Origin: a bacterium
GTDB lineage: Bacteria; Nitrospinota_A; UBA7883; JACRGQ01
DNA: 11,928 nt
Direction: 5' to 3'
Assembly (NCBI GenBank): GCA_021815535.1
Contig: JAKAGL010000047.1
Location: forward strand, 1 to 11,928
In this document: one piece after another, positions 6,460-11,928 of the stretch
Layout of the letters: each line of letters starts with the position of its first letter
Position numbering within the stretch: the stretch's first letter is position 1
Notes under the pieces: generated by a model
The model's database searches: none
What the model saw: only the letters and a program-made list of their open reading frames with translations
What the model was told of the DNA's origin: nothing
Position numbers and translations under genes: made by a program

Positions 6460-8895
6460 ATGGGTAAAACGCTCCTCCTTTTTCCTTCCGCCGAAATCCT
6501 CTTCGGATCGATGGCCGGGATACTTGCCTTCAAGGTTTGGGGGCTTTCCCCTTTCTCCGTGCTTGCATTAACCGCCGCAACACTTTTCCTTATCTGGATA
6601 TCCAGACTGCCGTTGCGCGGCAGGATCGTTTTGCCGCTGGCGGCCGCCGCCGTGTTTTGGGGGATGTGGCATACAGCGGAGGCCTTCGATCTGCCGGAAC
6701 ATATCGCCAACAATGTGCCATCAAAAGGGGCGTTGACAGGCCAGGTAGCAGGCGGATTTGAATACTATCCTGGCAGTTGCCAATTCATCCTTTACGCCGA
6801 AAGCCTGGATGGCAAACCTGTGCGGGGCGGGGTAAAAGTGTCATTACGGAACATGGCCGGAAATGCCCCATTGCCGGGGGATATCATCCGCTTCACCACT
6901 GCGTCCCTAAAGCCGGTCACCGCTATGCGTAATATCGGTGGCTATGATTACACGGCTCACATGAGGGATTCCGGCATTGGGGCGCGTTTTTCGGCGCGGG
7001 GAGAAGAAGATTTCACGGTTATCGAACATGGCTCTGCCTGGCGTCCCGGCAACATCGGCGAGCGGCTGCGCCGTGCGATGCGCGACTTCATTTTCCGCTA
7101 TTATCCGGCCGAACGCATCCCGGCAGTGGCGGCCATGACCATAGGGATCACCGGCTTCCTTTCCCGGCAGGAAAAGCTGAACTATGGCATGACCGGGATT
7201 GCGCACCTTTTTTCCGTTTCGGGATTGCACGTCGGCTTTATCAGCGGTATCGCATTTGTTGCCTTCAATTTCTTATTTTTTAATTTTTGCTGTCTATTCA
7301 ACCGCGCATGGGCTGAAGCGGGGGCTCACAGGCGGGCAGCCGCCTTCGGCGCGCTGATGGTGGTGGGACTGTTCGTCTTTACGGCCGGGGCAAAAGTCTC
7401 CGCCGTACGCGCCGGAATTATGGCGGCCGTTTTTTTTACCGCTGTAATAATCCGCCGGGAAAGCCGGATTCCCAACGCGCTGGCCATTGCCGCACTGTTG
7501 ACGCTGCTATATGACCCGGGGGCGCTTTTCAGCATTTCGTTCATCCTTTCCTACGGGGCGGTGCTAACCATCGCCGCAATGATGGCCTGCGGCACAGACG
7601 CCGAATCGGAAGCGTTTGGCAAACTCATTCCCAAAAAATCCGGATGGCGCAAACGGGCAAAATTATTTTTGCTGACGGCACAAATCAGCGCGGCCATTAC
7701 CATAACGCTTGCCCCGGTGATTATGACGGCGTTCAACGAACTGTATGGCGCGGGAATCGTGGCGAATATTGCCGCAATCCCGCTCGGCGCCATGGCAGTG
7801 CCATCGGTCTTCGCGGCCGCGTTTGTGGGTTACTTTTTCCCCGCGCTTGCCCCCGTCGCCGCATGGATTTCATCTTTGCCCTATACCGCGCTGGACGGCA
7901 TTGCCTCATTTTTTGCCGCACATCCCCTGATCTCGTTCTCGGGGGCCGCCCCAACTCCGTGGCTCATCGCCCTTTTCTACGCTACCCTGGCCCTGCTCCT
8001 GTCTTATCGCGGGCGCATCGCCTATCTGGCCGCGGCAGTCTGCATCGCGTCGGTCGTTGTATTTTACTGGCCCGTGGCGCGAACCAACGGTGAGTTCCGC
8101 TTTATTGATGTGGGGCAAGGAGACGCCACGCTTATCCTGTTCAAGGAAGGAGCAAGCGTGCTGGTGGATGGCGGCCCGGCATACGGGAATTTGGACGCGG
8201 GCGAACTGGCCGTTCTGCCCGAACTGCGGCGGCTCGGCATCCGCAAGCTGGACGCCGTAATTGCCACGCACGGCGACATGGATCATGTTGGCGGATTGTT
8301 CACGCTGTTGCGACGTTTCCCCGTAACTGCATTTTACGACAACGGCGGCGAAGAGAAAATGCTTGGCGCTTTGCGCAGCGTGGCTGCGGAGCATGGTGTG
8401 CGCACGGCCCGGCTCTCCGCCGGAGACCGCCTGGCATTCGGCGGTGGAAGCATCGATGTACTTTCGCCAACGCTGAAATTTTTCGATGCCGCCGTCGAGC
8501 GCAAAGGGAACAACCGCTCCCTGGTGCTGGTTGCAACGATGGAGGGAAAACGCCTGCTTCTCCCCGGCGACGCCGAAATGCCGGTTGAACGGGATCTGCT
8601 TGCCCGGCGGGCGCCGGTTGGCGTGGACCTTTTGCACGTAGCCCACCACGGCAGCCGGAGTTCAACTACACCGGAGTTTACGGCGGCGGCAGGGCCAAAA
8701 TTGGCCGTGATCAGCGATGGGGCGCAGAACATCTTCCATTTTCCGGCGCGTATCACGCTTAAAACGCTGGCAGATCAAAATATACCGGTGCTCCGAACCG
8801 ATCTTCTGGGGGAAATCGTGCTCCGCCCCGCGCGGAGAGGATTTTTTCTCACCACGTGGGCGGATCCGTCGGAACGCTTCATACCGACCGAATAG
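6460..8895 (+). CDS. comEC: ComEC/Rec2-family DNA uptake channel
   Basis: This 811-residue polytopic inner-membrane protein is a full-length ComEC, the channel that brings transforming DNA into the cytoplasm as a single strand. Numbering from the ATG at 6460, N-terminal hydrophobic helices lie at about 3-75. A soluble OB-like region (about 80-190) contains RNIGGYDYTAHMRDSGI (157-173). The Competence membrane domain (about 215-540) includes HLFSVSGLHVGFISG (249-263). The C-terminal metallo-beta-lactamase-like domain begins at RFIDVGQGDATLI (547-559). It has a metal-site motif HGDMDH (604-609), LLPGDAE (700-706) and HVAHHGSRSS (726-735), as expected for a putative nuclease. The frame is open upstream to 6298, but that would overlap the gap promoter and add an atypical polar leader, so 6460 is preferred. 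No Shine-Dalgarno is visible. A -10-like TAAAAT lies at 6444-6449. Confidence 0.95.
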   Translation: MGKTLLLFPSAEILFGSMAGILAFKVWGLSPFSVLALTAATLFLIWISRLPLRGRIVLPLAAAAVFWGMWHTAEAFDLPEHIANNVPSKGALTGQVAGGFEYYPGSCQFILYAESLDGKPVRGGVKVSLRNMAGNAPLPGDIIRFTTASLKPVTAMRNIGGYDYTAHMRDSGIGARFSARGEEDFTVIEHGSAWRPGNIGERLRRAMRDFIFRYYPAERIPAVAAMTIGITGFLSRQEKLNYGMTGIAHLFSVSGLHVGFISGIAFVAFNFLFFNFCCLFNRAWAEAGAHRRAAAFGALMVVGLFVFTAGAKVSAVRAGIMAAVFFTAVIIRRESRIPNALAIAALLTLLYDPGALFSISFILSYGAVLTIAAMMACGTDAESEAFGKLIPKKSGWRKRAKLFLLTAQISAAITITLAPVIMTAFNELYGAGIVANIAAIPLGAMAVPSVFAAAFVGYFFPALAPVAAWISSLPYTALDGIASFFAAHPLISFSGAAPTPWLIALFYATLALLLSYRGRIAYLAAAVCIASVVVFYWPVARTNGEFRFIDVGQGDATLILFKEGASVLVDGGPAYGNLDAGELAVLPELRRLGIRKLDAVIATHGDMDHVGGLFTLLRRFPVTAFYDNGGEEKMLGALRSVAAEHGVRTARLSAGDRLAFGGGSIDVLSPTLKFFDAAVERKGNNRSLVLVATMEGKRLLLPGDAEMPVERDLLARRAPVGVDLLHVAHHGSRSSTTPEFTAAAGPKLAVISDGAQNIFHFPARITLKTLADQNIPVLRTDLLGEIVLRPARRGFFLTTWADPSERFIPTE

Positions 8896-8898
8896 CCG

Positions 8899-8932
8899 TT
8901 CCGCACCAAGGGGCGGCCCCATCCGGAATTTT
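8899..8932 (+). terminator. Probable terminator of comEC
   Basis: TTCCG (8899-8903) pairs with CGGAA (8924-8928) and encloses a small hairpin, GGGG (8910-8913) with CCCC (8917-8920). A short TTTT (8929-8932) follows. It begins 3 nt after the comEC stop codon and would separate comEC from the tRNA promoter. The stems are short, so this is moderate evidence. Confidence 0.4.
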
Positions 8933-8945
8933 CATCATAAGTGCT

Positions 8946-8972
8946 TTGATTTGAACAAACCGGTGCTATAAT
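8946..8972 (+). promoter_or_regulatory. Promoter of tRNA-Val
   Basis: A consensus -10 box TATAAT lies at 8967-8972, 12 nt before the mature tRNA 5' end. The best -35 candidate is TTGATT (8946-8951), with a short 15-bp spacer. The predicted start near 8979 leaves a very short 5' leader for RNase P to remove. Confidence 0.55.
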
Positions 8973-8984
8973 TCAACACCGCGC

Positions 8985-9060
8985 GGGCGAATAGCTCAGT
9001 TGGTAGAGCGCCAGCCTTACAAGCTGGATGTCACAGGTTCGAGCCCTGTTTCGCCCACCA
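8985..9060 (+). tRNA. tRNA-Val (anticodon UAC)
   Basis: This is a 76-nt cloverleaf with an encoded CCA end. The acceptor arms GGGCGAA (8985-8991) and TTCGCCC (9050-9056) pair fully, with discriminator A9057 and CCA at 9058-9060. The D-arm contains AGCTCAGTTGGTAGAGC. The anticodon stem CCAGC (9011-9015) with GCTGG (9023-9027) closes the loop CTTACAA, giving anticodon TAC at 9018-9020, which decodes valine GUN codons, mainly GUA. The T-arm CAGGTTCGAGCCCTG is canonical. No integrase gene or duplicated 3' end was found next to it. Confidence 0.97.
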
Positions 9061-9104
9061 TATATTTTCGCTGATTTGAGATAATGGCATTGTGACGGGA
9101 ATAT

Positions 9105-9123
9105 CGTTTCGAGATTCGAAACG
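9105..9123. repeat. 8-bp hairpin in the non-coding stretch after tRNA-Val
   Basis: CGTTTCGA (9105-9112) and TCGAAACG (9116-9123) form a perfect stem with loop GAT, 45 nt after the tRNA. It may mark the end of the tRNA transcript, although no T-tract follows. The rest of 9061-9250 shows no convincing gene. A 26-codon frame at 9161-9241 has no recognisable family or good start signal. Confidence 0.4.
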
Positions 9124-9250
9124 GCCGCCGCGGCGCGAGCAGTGCGGGGCGCCTCCGAACATGGATGACCGGATGGCGGCGGAAAGAGCGGAGTCCGCGG
9201 CTTTTTCCGTTAGGTCGTGTTGGATGAAGACAAGGGAGTGAGCCGGGGAC

Positions 9251-10060
9251 ATGGTGAAAAAACCAGATCCTTCGTTTTATTCCCATCCCCTCAAAGTATA
9301 TTCAAAAAAATTCAACCTTTTGCGTCCCGGTACGGGCATCCGCTTCACGCCGCGTGAAAAATGGGGACGATCTGCAACGCCTATCGCTCAACCTCTGCGT
9401 CTATTGTTTCTCATGCTGTTGCTTGGTGGCGCGGCCGCGCTTTACTTTAATCTCCCCGTCCCTCCTCCCGCACATCATATAACGCCGCGCCCTGCGGCTA
9501 CCTCGCCGCGGATCATGCGGGAGGAATCGGTGACCGCAATCAACACCCCGGTCGTCAGCATTCCGGAACGGATAACAGAACTGCAAACCGCAAAGACGAC
9601 AGCAATACCCGAGACCGGATCCCGATGGCGGATCCGTTTCGGCATTTTTCTTTTGCGTGAAAATGCCGACCGGTATGCCCAATCGTTGGCGAAAAAAGGG
9701 ATCATTACCGCCATCGAAACAGCCATACGTCCCGCAAACGCTTTTACTCTTAAAGCCGGCCCTGCGAATGACCCCGTTGCGTGGAAAAATATGAAATCAA
9801 CGGCGGCAAAATTAAATGTTGCGCCGATAGAGGAAGTTGACGGAAAATATGTAGTTGTAGGGCCCATTTGGTTGAAAGACAGCGCCTTGGCGGCAGAAAA
9901 AACTTTAAAGGCCTCCGGTTTTCAAATAAAAACCGTAGAAGAACGAAAAGAGAGGGAAATGTTTAAAGTGCTTTCCACCCCGTTTGATTCGGCCGAGGCG
10001 GCTAAGCGGAGTCTGGGGGAAATGCAAACCAACGGCATTGAGGGTGTGATCGATGAGTGA
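9251..10060 (+). CDS. Membrane-anchored SPOR-domain protein
   Basis: This 269-residue protein has a basic cytoplasmic N-terminus (1-47), one transmembrane helix (about 48-67, with the run LLFLMLLLGGAAALYF), and a Pro/Thr-rich linker (about 68-122). Its periplasmic region resembles two degenerate SPOR domains, about 125-192 and 198-267. The first begins WRIRFGIFLLRENADRYAQS, matching the first SPOR strand and helix. The second begins GKYVVVGPIWLKDSALAAEK. SPOR domains bind denuded septal peptidoglycan, so a role in division or envelope maintenance is likely, by analogy with FtsN or DamX. It is not an evident orthologue of either. The start ATG has only weak upstream purine runs (AAGGGAG at 9232-9238, GGGG at 9245-9248). 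It overlaps the downstream regulator by 8 nt, indicating one operon. Confidence 0.75.
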   Translation: MVKKPDPSFYSHPLKVYSKKFNLLRPGTGIRFTPREKWGRSATPIAQPLRLLFLMLLLGGAAALYFNLPVPPPAHHITPRPAATSPRIMREESVTAINTPVVSIPERITELQTAKTTAIPETGSRWRIRFGIFLLRENADRYAQSLAKKGIITAIETAIRPANAFTLKAGPANDPVAWKNMKSTAAKLNVAPIEEVDGKYVVVGPIWLKDSALAAEKTLKASGFQIKTVEERKEREMFKVLSTPFDSAEAAKRSLGEMQTNGIEGVIDE

Positions 10061-10424
10061 TTCGGAACACGGGAAAGATTCGCAGCTCGCGCTTAACCTT
10101 CCCGATAAAATGTTTTATAAGATCAGCGATGTCGCCGCCATCGCCGGCATTGAAACCCATGTACTTCGTTATTGGGAAACCGAGTTCCCCGAACTGACCC
10201 CCCGGAAAAGCCAAAGCGGGCGGCGCCTTTACAGCCGCCAGGATATCGACCTGGTTCTGGAAATAAAATCGCTGCTGTATGACGAGGGATTCTCCATTGC
10301 CGGCGCGAAAAAGCGTCTGCAAAAAAGAAAGAAAACCGCCAGCGAGCAGGACGCCATCATCGAGGCGGTGCGCCAGACCAAGAAAGGATTGGCGGATATT
10401 TTAGGCATTCTTAACGGCGGCTGA
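10053..10424 (+). CDS. MerR-family transcriptional regulator
   Basis: This 123-residue DNA-binding protein has an N-terminal MerR winged helix-turn-helix. The HTH is at about 21-42, with YKISDVAAIAGI and the signature HVLRYWETEF (36-45). The wing follows at about 50-63, with SGRRLYSRQDIDLVLEIKSLL continuing the fold. After the helix LLYDEGFSIAGAKKRL (74-89) there is only a short Lys-rich tail of about 30 residues. No metal-binding cysteines or drug-binding domain are present, so it is unlikely to be a metal or multidrug sensor. Its start codon lies inside the end of the SPOR gene, with GAGGG about 8 nt upstream, consistent with coupled translation. Short MerR proteins of this type are common in Gram-negative environmental bacteria and their targets are mostly unknown. 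It might autoregulate its operon. Confidence 0.9.
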   Translation: MSDSEHGKDSQLALNLPDKMFYKISDVAAIAGIETHVLRYWETEFPELTPRKSQSGRRLYSRQDIDLVLEIKSLLYDEGFSIAGAKKRLQKRKKTASEQDAIIEAVRQTKKGLADILGILNGG

Positions 10425-10427
10425 CGC

Positions 10428-10454
10428 GCTGGTTCCCGGCCCCTTTTATTTTTT
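10428..10454 (+). terminator. Possible terminator after the MerR gene
   Basis: GCTGG (10428-10432) and CCGGC (10436-10440) form a 5-bp stem with one G-T pair and loop TTC, followed by a T-rich tract at 10444-10454. It starts 3 nt after the MerR stop codon and overlaps the 3' end of the convergent methyltransferase gene. The stem is short. Confidence 0.4.
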
Positions 10455-11342
10455 AAATCCCACTGCAAAAATATTTCCCGCCGGGATCGGCACCGGAATA
10501 TATCCGATACCCGCCACCCTTAACATAGAGACCAGCTTCGCATTGGCGGGCAACGGCAGCAGCTTTACCCAATAGTGCAACGGGTATGTGTTTATGACCT
10601 GGCGCACATCGATCTCCTTGAATCCCGCCTTTTCAAACAGGCGGGTAACACTGCGCGGCGAAAATAGCTGAAGGTGTTCAATATCGAAAATGGGGGAATT
10701 CAAGCCGAGCAGTTTTGCGGAAAACGCGCGGTGGTTATGGCAGGCTACGGCGAACAACCCGCCCCGCTTGAGGAGGCGGAACGCGGCGATGCAGGCCGTG
10801 GATGGATCCGGCAGATGCTCCATCGTTTGAAAACAGGTAACAAGCGAAAAACTTTCCTGCTGGAATGCCGATTCATAAAATATTCCTTTGCGGATGAGCG
10901 GGCGAATATGCTCCTTCGCCGCTTTAATGGGAGCCTCCGACGGTTCCACCCCCGCCACTCCGCTAAAACCGTTTTCGAGGAGCCGCTCCAGAAACGCCCC
11001 GTCACCGGTACCGATATCAAGCGCGCCAATACGGTCCGGCAGCTTATGCGCGTGGCGCTTGATATGGGCGATATACGTACGCGCCGCGCAAGCAGCCTCT
11101 TCGCCGCTGTCGAATGCGGCCACTTCGTATGCATCCGCCAAAACATCAGTTGATGGGATGGGGGTGGCATAAATCAGATCACACGCATTGCAGCGGACCA
11201 GCCGCAGATGCATCCGTTCCGGGGTTTTGCGTGAGGCGTAGCCGAAGGCATCCAGCTTGGCCGTGTTGTAATTGGCTTCGGCAAACAGATTTTCCGAGCA
11301 ATCGGCACCGCAGACGGGGCATGGCCGTTCCCGCAATTGCAC
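10446..11342 (-). CDS. Zinc-ribbon class I SAM-dependent methyltransferase
   Basis: This 298-residue protein has two parts. An N-terminal zinc-ribbon-like module carries Cys8 and Cys11 (CPVC) and Cys51 and Cys54 (CNAC). A class I Rossmann methyltransferase domain follows, with SAM-binding motif LDIGTGDGAFLERL (108-121), acidic motif GVEPSE (131-136), and TMEHLPDP (173-180). This domain order is common in methyltransferases of surface sugar or nucleotide-sugar pathways. The substrate cannot be read from the sequence. The start is a GTG at 11340-11342, chosen because GGGAG lies 8 nt upstream inside the end of the preceding glycosyltransferase gene. The 5-nt gap between them means co-transcription. 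Joint context suggests O-antigen or capsule modification, which is inference. Confidence 0.88.
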   Translation of the reverse strand: MQLRERPCPVCGADCSENLFAEANYNTAKLDAFGYASRKTPERMHLRLVRCNACDLIYATPIPSTDVLADAYEVAAFDSGEEAACAARTYIAHIKRHAHKLPDRIGALDIGTGDGAFLERLLENGFSGVAGVEPSEAPIKAAKEHIRPLIRKGIFYESAFQQESFSLVTCFQTMEHLPDPSTACIAAFRLLKRGGLFAVACHNHRAFSAKLLGLNSPIFDIEHLQLFSPRSVTRLFEKAGFKEIDVRQVINTYPLHYWVKLLPLPANAKLVSMLRVAGIGYIPVPIPAGNIFAVGFKK

Positions 11343-11347
11343 CGATA

Positions 11348-11928
11348 CTACTCCCGGCCCTGCGCCTGCGTGTCTGATGCCTGGCGTACCTCACCATTCA
11401 TTACTATATTCCGCCTTATGAAGCGGGGACGCTGTTTTACCTCTTCAAATATCTTGGCGATATATTCGCCCACGATGCTGAGCGAGAGGAGGTTGATGGA
11501 GCCGAAGAAAATCACCGTCAAAATCATGGTGGTGGCCCCTTTGGGGGCGATATCGGGGAATATCAATTTCAGCACTATTTCGATGGCGGCAAGCAAAACC
11601 GAAACGCCGAAGAGCACCCAGCCGAAAAAGCTCAACATATTCAACGGGGTGTTGCTGAACGAGAGTATCCCCTTTTTCGCCCAGTCGATGTTCTTAAGAA
11701 GGCTGTTGGTGGTTTTTCCGAACATGCGCTCAGGCCGGTCGTACGGGATGCCGGTCTGGCGGAAACCGGCGTAGGCGCGGATACCGCGGATGAAGGCGTC
11801 GCGCTCGGGAAAACGGATAATTGCTTTGACCACCTTTTTATCAAGCAGTGAGAAATCGCCGGCATCACGCGGGATCTTCAAGTATGAAAACCACTCGAAA
11901 AGCCGGTAGAAAAGCTTGTAGGCAAGCT
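11348..11928 (-). CDS. GtrB/ArnC-like family 2 glycosyltransferase, C-terminal part
   Basis: The gene runs off the right edge; 192 C-terminal residues are visible and the frame is open to the last bases. The segment IPRDAGDFSLLD (about 18-29 of the visible part) is the conserved end of the GT-A catalytic domain in polyprenyl-phosphate glycosyltransferases. ERMFGKT follows at about 66-72, matching the usual R-x-x-G-x-S/T region. Two transmembrane helices follow (about 97-121 and 132-153), then VGEYIAKIFEEVKQRPRFI, characteristic of GtrB/YfdH-type enzymes. Such enzymes load a sugar onto undecaprenyl phosphate at the inner membrane for surface polysaccharide or lipid A modification. The sugar is unknown. 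The catalytic N-terminal half (DxD region) is outside the window. It is the upstream partner of the methyltransferase gene. Confidence 0.9.
   Translation of the reverse strand, partial: LAYKLFYRLFEWFSYLKIPRDAGDFSLLDKKVVKAIIRFPERDAFIRGIRAYAGFRQTGIPYDRPERMFGKTTNSLLKNIDWAKKGILSFSNTPLNMLSFFGWVLFGVSVLLAAIEIVLKLIFPDIAPKGATTMILTVIFFGSINLLSLSIVGEYIAKIFEEVKQRPRFIRRNIVMNGEVRQASDTQAQGRE

Noticed and set aside
8985..9250. Genomic-island attachment site at tRNA-Val
   Set aside because: No integrase gene and no repeated copy of the tRNA 3' end were found within the window.
9017..9286. Minus-strand frame encoding an N-terminal segment ending in GETGLEPVTSSL
   Set aside because: This is the familiar false protein made by translating the antisense strand of a tRNA gene and its flank. 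The real feature is tRNA-Val.

Overview
The window looks like chromosomal DNA from a Gram-negative (diderm) bacterium of roughly 55% GC. Supporting signs are a type II secretion-type pseudopilin, a cell-wall-binding SPOR protein, a polyprenol-type glycosyltransferase and a chemoreceptor with a periplasmic c-type heme motif. The heme receptor and MerR type would fit an environmental lineage such as Desulfobacterota, Nitrospirota or Nitrospinota, but the sequence alone does not settle this. No phage, transposase, integrase or CRISPR array is visible.

Layout. At 1-48 (-) is the first part of a membrane or exported protein, divergent from a GspG-like pseudopilin at 271-693 (+). A palindromic repeat element and a second hairpin (760-874) separate the pseudopilin from the convergent comM gene (920-2446, -). 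A heme-binding methyl-accepting chemotaxis protein (2562-4010, +) is divergent from comM and ends at a bidirectional terminator shared with the gap-pgk operon (6259 to 4054, -). Divergent from gap is comEC (6460-8895, +), followed by a probable terminator and tRNA-Val(UAC) (8985-9060). Next is a two-gene unit of a SPOR-domain membrane protein and an overlapping MerR-type regulator (9251-10424, +). The right edge holds a surface-polysaccharide-type pair on the minus strand: a glycosyltransferase cut by the window end (11348-11928) and a zinc-ribbon SAM methyltransferase (10446-11342).

How the genes relate. comM and comEC belong to natural transformation: ComEC imports single-stranded DNA across the inner membrane and ComM promotes branch migration during recombination. 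The nearby pseudopilin could serve a DNA-uptake pilus or a type II secretion system. gap and pgk encode consecutive glycolytic steps and share one promoter. The chemoreceptor probably senses redox state or a heme ligand in the periplasm.

The most unusual observation is that the pseudopilin, comM and comEC genes all lack a Shine-Dalgarno site. Each has a -10-like box 7-10 nt upstream of the chosen ATG, so these three genes may be transcribed as leaderless mRNAs. Most neighbouring protein genes whose starts are in view have usable ribosome-binding sites. The comM promoter is strong, the other two are weak. I did not find a clearly new multi-gene system.
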